From Nocardia cerradoensis NBRC 101014 (GTDB lineage Bacteria > Actinomycetota > Actinomycetes > Mycobacteriales > Mycobacteriaceae), in the NCBI RefSeq assembly GCF_000308535.1, contig NZ_BAFW01000143.1:1-46567 (forward strand): a DNA stretch of 46,567 nucleotides, in the 5' to 3' direction. The notes under the pieces are model-generated. The model saw nothing but the letters and a program-made list of their open reading frames with translations, had not been told where the DNA came from and ran no database searches. Of this stretch, positions 8,216-16,727 are shown one piece after another. Within the stretch, counting starts at the first letter, position 1; each line of letters starts with the position of its first letter. The translations under genes were made by a program, and so were the position numbers.

Positions 8216-9206
8216 TTACGAGGTTGAAGCGGTCGGTCGGTTGGCGGATCGGCCAAGGCCGATCAGGGTGCGCAGCTCGGCGGTGACAAGGTCGGGCTGC
8301 TCGAGCGGCCCACTGTGGCCGCCCGGAATCTCCACCAGGCCAGCGTTATTCGACAGATACCGCGCCAGACGCTGCGAGGCGAAGAAGCCCACCAGCTGGT
8401 CGTCGGTACTGCCGATCACCAGCGTGGGCACCGTCAGACCGGACCGGTCGAAATGCTCGTCCGACAAGGCCAGCTGCATGTACATGAACTGTCCGCGGCT
8501 CGCAGGCGGCGTTGTCAGCAACTGCTCCTGGATCAGCGCTCGGGCGGCTGGGCGAGCCCCCGAACCGATAGCGAAAGGTGACATCAGCGCCGCCCGCCCG
8601 GGCAACCGGGGGTGTACGGGAATCCCGCCGAACACACGGGCGGCCCACTCAACGACACGGTCGAGCGGTGCAGACAGTCGTTCAGGTAGGACACGACCCG
8701 CCAAGATGGCGGCCGCCCCGGTCCGGAAGTCGCCGGGGCTGCTGTTGATCAACGCGATCGCATCCGCGAAGCGTCCGACATCGCCGGGATTGCGGTGAGC
8801 CCACGCCTGAATCGCGATTCCCCCCATGGAATGACCTGCGATGAGTGCACGCTCGCCTGGGCGGATGGCCGCGCGCAGCACTGCGGCGAGGTCCTCGCTC
8901 AACCTTTCCGCGGTGAACCCGCCGCGGGCCGGCAGCCCGCTGCGGCCGTGCCCGCGGTGGTCGAACGCGATCACCCGGCAGTCGTTGGCGAGTGCGTCGA
9001 TCTGGTTGGCCCAGAAGTCGATCCGGCACAGGTAGCCGTGCGCCAGCACAACCGGGTAGCCGTCCTCGGGACCGAAGACCTCGGTATGGATCGGGGTGCC
9101 GTCGTCCGACCGGACCCGTAACTCCCGCCCGGCGGAAAATCCGTCGTAGAACCGGAACTCCTCCGAATCCCGGCAGACGCGCGAGCTGTCTTCCGCTGAG
9201 AGTCAT
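8216..9206 (-). CDS. Alpha/beta hydrolase, start codon out of frame
   Basis: This is an alpha/beta-hydrolase-fold enzyme. The body has the oxyanion region VVLAHGYLC, the strand VIAFDHRGHGRSG, the nucleophile elbow GHSMGG, an Asp in VIGSTDDQLV and a C-terminal His in IPGGHSGP, so a full catalytic triad is present. The reading frame extends upstream of GTG 9049 through EEFRFYDGFSAGRELRVRSD to a TGA at 9205-9203, with no ATG, GTG or TTG available. ATG 9206 overlaps that TGA as ATGA; removing one base after the ATG would restore a normal N-terminus. As it stands, only an N-truncated product from 9049 could be made. Specificity is unknown. Confidence 0.78.
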
Positions 9207-9224
9207 CCACTGGCGTGGCACCGC

Positions 9225-9739
9225 TCAGCCTCCGATCCGGGTACGCGGAGATATGACCGGCGACCGGGTTGATTGCGGGAATTCCGGTGCCGCCGCGGCT
9301 ATTTCCGCCCCTGCGGAGGTGATGCCGGTCAGATCATCGGGCCGGGCTGCCGGCAGCGACCGTGCATCGTTGATCGAGGCATCGCCGACGGTCTCGGCCA
9401 TACCGGTAGCCCGCGATGCCTGTCCCCAGCTCACCGCGCGTCGGGCGATACGGGCATCGATATTCAAGCCGAAAACCTGGGCGCGCAGCCAGACTGAATG
9501 TCGTTCTCGAACGACCATTCTGGCAAGCGGACGGCCCGGTCGTGGGCGACTATGAAGCCGCGCAGATAGTCCTCGGTCAGCGGGAACCGGTGGTAGGGCG
9601 GGTCGCCCTCTCGGCCAGCGAGTGCGCTGCTGCCTCGAAAGCCCCGGCGCCGCAGTTCTTCCGCGGTCCCCGCAGTGGCGACACCGCCACCGATCAGCAG
9701 CCCGTCGACGTGCTGTCCGTCCTCGGGTTTGCTGGTCAC
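9225..9739 (-). pseudogene. Rubredoxin/ferredoxin reductase remnant, frameshifted and truncated
   Basis: From GTG 9739 the first 80 or so residues match the N-terminus of FAD-dependent rubredoxin or ferredoxin reductases: the dinucleotide-binding turn LLIGGGVATAGTAEELRRRG and the following DPPYHRFPLTEDYLRG. The frame breaks near 9500. The next frame continues with AQVFGLNIDARIARRAVSWG and ATGM, as expected for the family, then fades and stops at 9225. The NAD-binding and C-terminal domains of the usual 400-residue enzyme are missing. The GTG follows the rubredoxin remnant's TGA by 3 nt, the usual rubA-rubB order of alkane hydroxylase clusters. Confidence 0.65.
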
Positions 9740-9742
9740 AGT

Positions 9743-9907
9743 TCAGTCCTCGTAGGGGATGAAGTCGGATCTACGGGCGCCGCGGACCGGGCAGAGCCAG
9801 TCCTCGGGAATGTCTTCGAAGGCGGTGCCAGGGGCGCCGACGCCGTCGGGGTCACCCTCGGCGGGGTCGGAGCTCGTGCCGCCGGCGACGGCGACCAGGC
9901 AGAACAT
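9743..9907 (-). pseudogene. Degenerate rubredoxin
   Basis: This 54-residue frame has the rubredoxin core [20 protein letters not shown], then WLCPV and a C-terminal SDF. A working rubredoxin needs two CxxC iron-binding pairs. Here the first is Cys3 without its partner (Ala at position 6) and the second is CPVR, with Arg instead of Cys at residue 42. Two of four iron ligands are lost, so the protein could not hold the normal iron site. Together with the broken reductase directly behind it, this looks like a dead alkane-oxidation electron-transfer pair. No AlkB-type hydroxylase is found in the window. Confidence 0.68.
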
Positions 9908-9937
9908 CAGGCCGACCTGACCCTGATGCGAGTTCAG

Positions 9938-10060
9938 TTACGGATGCCGCGCACGCCAGGCACTACCGATCTTGACGACCACCCCACGGATGTGAGCGAT
10001 CCGGTCCGCGCCACCCGTGGCCGGCGTGCGCTCACCGGGAAATCTGGTCGCGATTCTCAT
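9938..10060 (-). CDS. Hypothetical 40-aa ORF with strong ribosome site
   Basis: This is a short frame from ATG 10060 with a strong GGAGGAGG site directly upstream, ending 30 nt before the rubredoxin remnant. It reads MRIATRFPGERTPATGG and so on and has no family I can name. The good ribosome site argues that a translated gene once started here; given the decay downstream, it may be the 5' end of a truncated gene. Confidence 0.35.
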   Translation of the reverse strand: MRIATRFPGERTPATGGADRIAHIRGVVVKIGSAWRARHP

Positions 10061-10265
10061 AAATCCTCCTCCAGGCCGATCGACCATCAAGTGTCGCTTC
10101 TCTCCTGCACTGAGTTCTTGGCCGTTTCGAGTAGAGATCGGCCGCACTTCATACTCTGAGAGCGAACTGCGATTGGCATGTAAGGTTCGTGGTTCCTGAC
10201 GGAGTCGCTGAACCGGCCAAGTCACGCAGGAGACTCGGCGCAGGAATCCCCACACGGCGATTGCC

Positions 10266-11363
10266 CTACGCTGTAGACGACCCACGCGGCTCGACGCGAG
10301 ATTCCGAGCTGCGCTCAGTGCGAATCAGGCTTGCTGCTGCCGGATCCCGCCAGATGTCGGGAGGGACCACCGCCCGAGCGCGGCCGTGGCGGTCGAGAAT
10401 ATGACCCAGCAGTTTCTCGTGCCGCAGGGTGACTGTGCGTTGGGTGACTGTGAGTTCGGGATGCAGTGTGGCGATCTGGTTTTCGAAGCGAGCGATCTCG
10501 GCGACCGAGTGCAGTCCTGCCTGCAACACCAGATTGTGCGTGCCGCTGACGGCGGCGCAGTTGCGTGTCTGTGGAAGTCGAATGAGTCCGTAGCCGATCT
10601 CGGGCAGTGCCGCGGTCGGCGCGGTCGCCCAGAAGGTCACCGCGACCGGCCAGCCGCCGAGCGGGCGTGCGAAATCGCAGCGGAAGCTGAGCAGCCCGAG
10701 ACGGGTGAGCTCGCCGATGCGGCGTTTGGCGGTGGAGGCGCTGATGCCTACGGCCGCGGCCAGGGCGCTGTGCGGGGCGCGGCCGTCGCGGGCCAGTTCT
10801 CCTATGAGAGCCCAGTCCAGCGGCGTGACAGAGCGGCTGCGGTCGGCTCCGGCCGTGATGGGCGGAGTTCGTAGTTTGTCACGCTGGTCGGGGGTGAGGG
10901 CGTCGATGCGCCAGCTGCCGCCCTCGGCAAACCAGTGGGTCACGATGCGAGTGCGCACGGCCGTGATGTGAGGGACGCCCGGCAGCACGTCGAGGGTGTA
11001 GCGCGACATCTGCCCGAAATCCTCGGTGGCGATGGTGGCGAGAATGCGGTTGCTGCCGCCCGCGCGTTCCAGGGTGAGCATGTGCGGATGCGCGGCAAGT
11101 GCGGTCACTACAGCATCGGTTTGTCCTGCGGTGCAATCGATGTCGATGAAGGCGGCACACAGCAGATCGAACACCGCCGGGCCGGGTGAGACGCTGATCC
11201 AGGCCTCGCCGCGGTCACTGAGCCGTTGCCAGCGGCGGGCCACGGTCACTGGGTCTACGCCGAGTACCCGCCCCAGGTCGGTCCACGACGCGCGGGGGCG
11301 CAGTTGCAGAGCATGGATGAGCGCCAGCTCCTCCTCGGTCAGCAGCCTGACGTCATCCTGCAC
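10266..11363 (-). CDS. Lrp/AsnC family regulator with two tandem modules
   Basis: This is a 365-aa transcription regulator built of two Lrp/AsnC-like halves, each with a winged helix-turn-helix. The first covers about residues 8-52 ([20 protein letters not shown]) and the second about 180-225 ([13 protein letters not shown], then [19 protein letters not shown]). RAM-like ligand-sensing segments follow each. It starts at GTG 11363. It is divergent from the lactate 2-monooxygenase gene across a large dyad, so local control of that gene, probably in response to a small organic or amino acid, is the natural inference. Double-length AsnC proteins of this kind are common in actinobacteria. Confidence 0.88.
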   Translation of the reverse strand: MQDDVRLLTEEELALIHALQLRPRASWTDLGRVLGVDPVTVARRWQRLSDRGEAWISVSPGPAVFDLLCAAFIDIDCTAGQTDAVVTALAAHPHMLTLERAGGSNRILATIATEDFGQMSRYTLDVLPGVPHITAVRTRIVTHWFAEGGSWRIDALTPDQRDKLRTPPITAGADRSRSVTPLDWALIGELARDGRAPHSALAAAVGISASTAKRRIGELTRLGLLSFRCDFARPLGGWPVAVTFWATAPTAALPEIGYGLIRLPQTRNCAAVSGTHNLVLQAGLHSVAEIARFENQIATLHPELTVTQRTVTLRHEKLLGHILDRHGRARAVVPPDIWRDPAAASLIRTERSSESRVEPRGSSTA

Positions 11364-11373
11364 GGTCCGGCAC

Positions 11374-11449
11374 TCTCTGCTCGTATCCTGCGATTCATCT
11401 GTGCTCGATGCCCAGTCTCACACAATCGCAGGGTCGGACCGAGCAGAGA
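11374..11449. promoter_or_regulatory. Large dyad in the lrp / lactate monooxygenase divergent promoter
   Basis: Two pairs of inverted arms are nested. TCTCTGCTCG at 11374-11383 pairs with CGAGCAGAGA at 11440-11449. CCTGCGATT at 11387-11395 pairs with AATCGCAGG at 11424-11432. The two axes differ by only about 2 bp. The size fits wrapping by a multimeric Lrp-type regulator, or it marks a duplicated and inverted operator-promoter unit. Confidence 0.6.
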
Positions 11450-11467
11450 TGGAACTGGAGAGTGCGC

Positions 11468-12631
11468 ATGGCATTCGGTGACTTTCAAAACGAGATCTAC
11501 TTCAACGGGTTGCGCGGGGTGGTGCCGGCCTACCCCGTGAGCTTCGCGGAGCTCGCCGAGCGGGCGCAGGCGGCGCTGCCACCGTCGGTGTGGTCATATG
11601 TGGCGGGCGGAGCGGGTGACGAGCGCACCCAGCGGGCCAACGTGGCCGCCTTCGACCGGTGGGGTGTCATTCCACGCATGTTCGTGGGCGCCAAGGAGCG
11701 CGATCTGTCGGTCGAAATGTTCGGAAGCACTTGGCCCGCACCGATTTTCATGGCCCCCATCGGTGTGATCGGGCTGTGCGCGCAAGACGGCCACGGTGAT
11801 CTGGCGACCGCGAAGGCCGCGGCACGCACCGGCGTCCCGATGGTGGCGTCGACCCTGATGGTCGATCCGATGGAGGATGTCGCGGCCGAACTCGGCGACA
11901 CCCCGGGCTTCTTCCAGCTCTACACCCCCACCGACCGTGACCTTGCGGCCAGCCTCGTGGAGCGCGCCGAGCGGGCCGGCTACCAGGGCATCGTGGTCAC
12001 CCTCGACACCTGGGTCACCGGCTGGCGGCCGCGTGACCTGTCGACCGGCAACTTCCCGCAGCTACGCGGGCACTGCCTGGCCAACTACTTCACCGACCCG
12101 GTGTTCCGGGCGAGCCTGGCGCAGTCGCCGGAGCAGGATCCGCAGTCGGCCATCCTGCGCTGGATCCAGGTCTTCGGCAATCCGCTGACCTGGGCGGATC
12201 TGCCGTGGCTGCGGTCGCTGACAACGCTGCCGCTGATCGTGAAGGGCATCTGCCACCCCGACGATGCCCGCCGGGTCAAGGACCTGGGCATCGACGGCAT
12301 CTACTGCTCCGATCACGGTGGCCGCCAAGCCAATGGCGGGCTTCCCGCGTTGGAAATGCTGGCCGAGGTGGTGTCCGCAGGCGACGGGCTGCCGGTGCTG
12401 TTCGACTCCGGCGTGCGCTCCGGCGCGGACATCATCAAGGCGCTGGCGCTGGGCGCGTCCGCAGTCGGGATCGGCCGTCCCTATGCCTACGGGCTGGCGC
12501 TGGGCGGCGCGGATGGCATCGTGCACGTGCTTCGCACCCTGCTGGCCGAGACGGACCTGATCATGGCGGTCGACGGGTATCCGACGCTGAAGGATCTGAC
12601 ACCAGAGGCGCTGCGGCCGGTGTCGGTCTAG
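11468..12631 (+). CDS. Lactate 2-monooxygenase (FMN-dependent alpha-hydroxy-acid oxidase family)
   Basis: This is a 387-aa FMN enzyme of the glycolate oxidase/lactate monooxygenase family. The family's mycobacterial prototype converts L-lactate and O2 to acetate, CO2 and water. Visible features are [16 protein letters not shown] near the N-terminus, the FMN region [20 protein letters not shown], the catalytic-His loop [15 protein letters not shown] and the phosphate site [14 protein letters not shown]. The region [15 protein letters not shown] resembles lactate monooxygenase more than lactate dehydrogenase. It starts at ATG 11468, with GGAG 8 nt upstream; the open frame extends upstream without support. 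It is divergent from the AsnC regulator. Another alpha-hydroxy acid as substrate cannot be excluded. Confidence 0.88.
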   Translation: MAFGDFQNEIYFNGLRGVVPAYPVSFAELAERAQAALPPSVWSYVAGGAGDERTQRANVAAFDRWGVIPRMFVGAKERDLSVEMFGSTWPAPIFMAPIGVIGLCAQDGHGDLATAKAAARTGVPMVASTLMVDPMEDVAAELGDTPGFFQLYTPTDRDLAASLVERAERAGYQGIVVTLDTWVTGWRPRDLSTGNFPQLRGHCLANYFTDPVFRASLAQSPEQDPQSAILRWIQVFGNPLTWADLPWLRSLTTLPLIVKGICHPDDARRVKDLGIDGIYCSDHGGRQANGGLPALEMLAEVVSAGDGLPVLFDSGVRSGADIIKALALGASAVGIGRPYAYGLALGGADGIVHVLRTLLAETDLIMAVDGYPTLKDLTPEALRPVSV

Positions 12632-12718
12632 CGTCCTGGACAGGCGATCGGCCCCGCGCCACTGCTCTCCCGCCCCGACCGGAACGCCGGACGCGCTAGC
12701 GACTTCGGCCTCGCGGGG

Positions 12719-13825
12719 CTATGACCTGGACGCGGGTTTTGCGGTGGCCGTTGTTGTGAGTGTGCGGAAAGCGAGGATGACCCGGATGGCGGCGGCGGCT
12801 TCGTGGAGTGCGTCTCGGGCGGGCTGGAGCGTGCTGGTGGCACCGATCATTCCGTGGGCCATGCTGCTGTGGCGGCGCAGTACGACCGGGACTCCCACGG
12901 TGGCGAGTTTGTGTGCGTAGGCTTCGCCCTCGTCGCGAAGGATGTCGAAGCCCGCGGTTGCGATGTAGGCGGGCGGCAGGCCGCGGAGATCATCGGAAAG
13001 TAGTGGTGACACCCGTGGATCGTGTTGTTGTGCCGGGTCGGTGAGGTATTGCTCACGGAACCATTTCAGGTGCGCGTTGGTGAGGAACGGTCCCGAGCTG
13101 AAGAGCTGGTGGGATGGGCGCTCGGTGGAGAGGTCTGTGACCGGCATGAGCAGCAGTTGGAACGCGGGGATCGGGACCGGATTCGTGCGGGCGGCGAATG
13201 CGGACTGCTGTGTGACGACGGCGGCGAGGTTGCCGCCCGCGCTTTCGCCGCCCACACCGATCGCCTCCGGTTCGATGCCGTACCGGTTGGGGTGGGCTGC
13301 TACGTGGTTGAATGCGGCGATCGCGTCCTGCAGGCCTGCCGGGAAGGGATGCTCGGGGGCCAGTCGATAATCGATGGAGATCACTGTCAATGCCGCATGG
13401 TGGGCAAGGAAGCGGGCCACCGCGTCGGCGGCATCGAGATCGCCGAGTGTCCAGCCGCCGCCGTGGTAATACACCAATGCCGCAGTGGGGCCCTCGATTT
13501 CGGTGGGCCGATACAGCCGGGCCGGAATTTCGCCGGCAGGGCCGGGGATGGTGATGTCGCGGATGTTCTCCAGCGGAAGGGGGTCGCCGTGGATTCGTGC
13601 CGCGGTGGCCAATTGTGACCGAAGCCGGCGAATCGGGGTGCTGTCGAAGTTGCCGCCGGAGCTCAGCAGCCGCGCGCCGAGTTGGATGTCGAGGTCGAGC
13701 TGTTGGCCGTCGATGCAGACCGGCTTGCCTGCGATGAGGCGTTTCAGGCTGGGTGGCAGCAGGGTGATCCAACGCACGGCTGATCGTGCGGCACGTTCGG
13801 CGCGGGGTTGTGGACGCTTCGGCAT
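12719..13825 (-). CDS. Alpha/beta hydrolase fold-3 esterase (HSL family)
   Basis: This is a 368-aa esterase/lipase of the hormone-sensitive-lipase family. The oxyanion motif HGGGW is at residues 121-125, the nucleophile Ser195 in GESAGG, the acid Asp near 294 (AGFDILRDEG) and His324 in AHGM. All are intact. A basic, helical N-terminal region of about 80 residues acts as cap. It lies 69 bp downstream of the YhgE gene on the same strand and may be co-transcribed with it, under the divergent GntR promoter. The natural substrate is unknown; short- to medium-chain acyl esters are usual for the family. Confidence 0.9.
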   Translation of the reverse strand: MPKRPQPRAERAARSAVRWITLLPPSLKRLIAGKPVCIDGQQLDLDIQLGARLLSSGGNFDSTPIRRLRSQLATAARIHGDPLPLENIRDITIPGPAGEIPARLYRPTEIEGPTAALVYYHGGGWTLGDLDAADAVARFLAHHAALTVISIDYRLAPEHPFPAGLQDAIAAFNHVAAHPNRYGIEPEAIGVGGESAGGNLAAVVTQQSAFAARTNPVPIPAFQLLLMPVTDLSTERPSHQLFSSGPFLTNAHLKWFREQYLTDPAQQHDPRVSPLLSDDLRGLPPAYIATAGFDILRDEGEAYAHKLATVGVPVVLRRHSSMAHGMIGATSTLQPARDALHEAAAAIRVILAFRTLTTTATAKPASRS

Positions 13826-13894
13826 TCTCTTCTCTCGTCATCGAAACAAGTGGTCGGGCCCGCTGTCCCGGGGGCGGCTTGTGCGACAACGTCG

Positions 13895-15820
13895 CTACGC
13901 CGCTGGGGCGAGGGCCACGGGCTTTGACACGGCATGGGGCCATCGGGCGCGACCGGAGCGATAGAGCAGCACGTTGGCCGTGCCGGCGATCGCGGTTACC
14001 GCGATGATGACCAGCACAGATACGAAGAAGCCGGGCGTGCTGTCGAAGGAGGCCACCAGTGCGCGCTGGGTGTAGGTCATCGGGGCGATCGAATGCAGCC
14101 ACCGTAGTGGCGCAGGCAGCGTCTGTACCATCCAGATCCCGCCGTAGGAGAAGACCTGAAGCATCAGCGCGGCTAGGGATCCCAAGGCGCCCGCGGCGTA
14201 GCCGAGGGTGGTGAACAGCAGCGAGGTGAGCGCGGTGTTCATGATGGTCGCGACCGAGATCGCGATGATCAGATGCGCCATCGACGACACGGTCGGGCTC
14301 GGTGACAGCACATGCCATACGACGACGCCGAGCAGCCCGACCACGGCAAGGCTGCAGGCCCCTGCGGCCACGGTGCGGCGTACGGCGACTCCCAACGGCG
14401 GCAGCGGCTCGTCCGCGGCGACGAAACGGTGGGCACGCAGGCACATGAGCACCACGATCGGGACCAGGGCCGTGATCAGTATCAGCAGCATCGGTGCTGC
14501 GCCGGGGCCCCCGAATTGCGCGGGCGCGAGATTGTGTGCCCGACTGTTCACCGGGGTCGACAGTAGGTGGGCGAGATTGTCTCGGTGGTTCGCGTCGCTC
14601 AGGTCCGGTACCTGCTGGGCGCCGACGGCCAGACCGTCGGCGAGCTGTCCGGAACCGCTGTCGGCGGCGTGGACGCCCTGCTGCAGCCGCGAAGCGCCGT
14701 CGGCGAGCTGTCCGGTTCCGGTGTCGAGGTCTCGCAGACCAGCGGCCAGTTTCGCAGCGCCCGCGTCTACCTGGCCGCCCCCGATGACGAGTTGGTCCAC
14801 GCCGCTGCGATACGCCGCGTGCGGATCGGTGAGTTGATCAGCGACTTGATGGCTGCCCGCCTGCAGTTGTCGCAGTCCGTCGAGGAGTTGAACGATGTGG
14901 TCGAGGGTGCCGGGAGGCAGCTGGCCGGCGAGGTCGCCGAGCGTTTTGCCGAGTTGGGCGGCGTCCACCGCGCCGAGGAGTTGATCGATCCCGGACGCGA
15001 CTTTCTGCGCACCGTCACCGAGTTGACCTGTGCCGGTTTGCAACCCGGTCAGACCGGTGGCGAGTGCTGTGGTCCCTGCCGACAGCTGGGCGCCCCCGGC
15101 GGCGGCGGCCGATACGCCAGGAGCAAGTTGTTCCCGGATACCCGACACGAGTGTGTCTGTGCCGGTGGCTAATTCAGTGAGGCCGTTGTGCAGCTGATCG
15201 GAGCCTTGTGCGGCCGAACGGATACCGCCGCCGAGCCCGTCGAGCCCGCTCAGCAGGGTTCCGACGGTTTTCGACGAGACTCCCTCGAGCACAGCGGCAT
15301 CGATGACCGACATGGCTCGCGCTCCGATGTTGGATGCCATGAGTGTGGTGCAGTCGTTGTAGACGACCGAGATCAGCGCGGGTGCCATGGATGTGGTGCC
15401 GAGGGTGGCGAGGGTGCGGCTGAAGTCCGCGGGGATTTCTATGACGAAGTAGTAGCGGCCGGAGGCAAGTCCCGTCATGGCGGCGTCGTGGTCGACGGTG
15501 TGGAAGTCGAGGGCACGCGAGGACAGCAGGCTGGTGGTCACGTCGTTGCCCACGGTGAGGGTCGTCGAGCCCTGCTGTGCGGGCTGATCGAGATTGACCA
15601 GCGCCACCGGTAACCGGTCCAGCGAACGGGTGGGATCCCACCCCGCCCACATGTAGAGCGCGAGCGATACCACCGGCACGGTGACCACCACCGCCAAAAA
15701 CAGCCTCGCGGCACGGGTGCGGTGCCACCGGGAAACCGATGCGCTTCGCGCCGGTTTCGGTCGGGGACCGCGCAAGAAACGAGCGCAAGAGTCGATCGTT
15801 CGGTGTATTCGAGCGGGCAT
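13895..15820 (-). CDS. YhgE/Pip family membrane protein (ABC-2-like exporter component)
   Basis: This is a 641-aa membrane protein. It has a basic cytoplasmic start, one helix at about residues 38-58, a large extracytoplasmic domain to about residue 420, then five or six C-terminal helices of the ABC-2 permease kind. The external domain contains the family's regular GxxQLxxGxxxLxxG repeats (for example SDQLHNGLTELATGTDTLVSG and TGTGQLADGASRLQQG), predicted to form long helical bundles. Members resemble phage-infection protein Pip and sit near lipid or cell-wall export genes; the transported substrate is unknown. It is divergent from the GntR gene, with a 19-bp operator between them. Confidence 0.88.
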   Translation of the reverse strand: MPARIHRTIDSCARFLRGPRPKPARSASVSRWHRTRAARLFLAVVVTVPVVSLALYMWAGWDPTRSLDRLPVALVNLDQPAQQGSTTLTVGNDVTTSLLSSRALDFHTVDHDAAMTGLASGRYYFVIEIPADFSRTLATLGTTSMAPALISVVYNDCTTLMASNIGARAMSVIDAAVLEGVSSKTVGTLLSGLDGLGGGIRSAAQGSDQLHNGLTELATGTDTLVSGIREQLAPGVSAAAAGGAQLSAGTTALATGLTGLQTGTGQLGDGAQKVASGIDQLLGAVDAAQLGKTLGDLAGQLPPGTLDHIVQLLDGLRQLQAGSHQVADQLTDPHAAYRSGVDQLVIGGGQVDAGAAKLAAGLRDLDTGTGQLADGASRLQQGVHAADSGSGQLADGLAVGAQQVPDLSDANHRDNLAHLLSTPVNSRAHNLAPAQFGGPGAAPMLLILITALVPIVVLMCLRAHRFVAADEPLPPLGVAVRRTVAAGACSLAVVGLLGVVVWHVLSPSPTVSSMAHLIIAISVATIMNTALTSLLFTTLGYAAGALGSLAALMLQVFSYGGIWMVQTLPAPLRWLHSIAPMTYTQRALVASFDSTPGFFVSVLVIIAVTAIAGTANVLLYRSGRARWPHAVSKPVALAPAA

Positions 15821-15952
15821 GATCGGGACGCTTTCGGATCGGGCATCGCCGTGCCCCCGGGCACGTCGTCGCGTGAGTGGCTAACCACGCGGCGGGAGTG
15901 TGACTCACACGACACAAATGGCTACTGGAGTGGCAAGCTACCGCAGAGTGCT

Positions 15953-15971
15953 CAACTGATCAAACCAGTTG
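15953..15971. promoter_or_regulatory. GntR/FadR-type operator copy 1 (CAACTG-N7-CAGTTG)
   Basis: This is a 19-bp inverted repeat, CAACTGATCAAACCAGTTG, in the yhgE/gntR divergent promoter. An extra half-site CAGTTG lies at 15981-15986. It matches 14 of 19 positions with the element at 18315-18333, sharing the block ACCAGTTG. It is probably bound by the adjacent regulator. Confidence 0.65.
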
Positions 15972-15986
15972 ACCTGTAGTCAGTTG

Positions 15987-16721
15987 ATGTCTAGATTCGA
16001 TGCTGTGGATATCGCACCTATCAGCCGCATGGCAGTCCCGGATGCCGCATACGTTCGGATCGTCGAGGAGATATTGAGCGGCCGGGTCCCCGCCGGCGAG
16101 GCGCTGCCCTCCGAACGGGAACTGGCCTTGGCGTTCCAGGTGAACCGGCACGCGATCCGCGAAGCGCTCAAACGGGTCCAACAGGCCGGTCTGATTCGGA
16201 TTTCGCACGGCGGCAAGACCCGTGTGCTGAATTGGCGTGAGAACGCCCGCCTGGAGATCTTGAGCGACATCGTGGCTGCCGGTGTGGTGCCGCCGCTCGA
16301 GATCGTGCGTGACGTCGCCGTGATGCGCCGCTCGATCGGTGCCGACGCAGCGCGGTTGTGCGCGGCGAACGCATCCGATGAACAGCTCGAACGGATCAAC
16401 GCCATAGCGCATGCGTTCCCCGACCAGGACGCCGCGGTCGAGGAGTACGGTGACGCGGACCTCGCTTTCTGGACCGCGGTGATCGACGGCTCAGGCAACC
16501 TCGCCTACCGACTGGCGCTCAATACATTGGTCGCCACCTTCAACGACCTGGGATTGCCGATCGTCGCGGAGTGGATCGGCGGTGAGTACACCGACCGTGC
16601 CGGCCGAATCGCCCTCGCGGACCTGATCGCGGCGAGAGACGGCGCAGAGGCCTATCGTCACGCCGAGCAGTTGCTCACCCACTTCGTCGCCAGGGTGGAC
16701 CAGACAGCGCCGGAGAGCTGA
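15987..16721 (+). CDS. FadR/GntR family transcription regulator (FCD domain)
   Basis: This is a 244-aa regulator from ATG 15987. The N-terminal winged helix at about residues 18-80 has the classic GntR signature ALPSERELALAFQVNRHAIR and EALKRVQQAGLI. The rest is an all-helical FadR C-terminal-like ligand domain. A TTG start at 15969 is possible but would lie inside the operator, so the later ATG is preferred. The next gene (fatty acid hydroxylase family) starts 6 nt after the stop, so the two form an operon. FadR-type regulators respond to acyl-CoA or organic acids; the ligand here is unknown. An inverted repeat just upstream suggests autoregulation. Confidence 0.9.
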   Translation: MSRFDAVDIAPISRMAVPDAAYVRIVEEILSGRVPAGEALPSERELALAFQVNRHAIREALKRVQQAGLIRISHGGKTRVLNWRENARLEILSDIVAAGVVPPLEIVRDVAVMRRSIGADAARLCAANASDEQLERINAIAHAFPDQDAAVEEYGDADLAFWTAVIDGSGNLAYRLALNTLVATFNDLGLPIVAEWIGGEYTDRAGRIALADLIAARDGAEAYRHAEQLLTHFVARVDQTAPES

Positions 16722-16727
16722 TCGATC

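Noticed and set aside
12651..12719. Inverted arms GCCCCGCG / CGCGGGGC after the lactate monooxygenase gene
   Set aside because: The arms are more than 50 nt apart, and in DNA of this GC content such pairs are common. A terminator is likely nearby but not proven.
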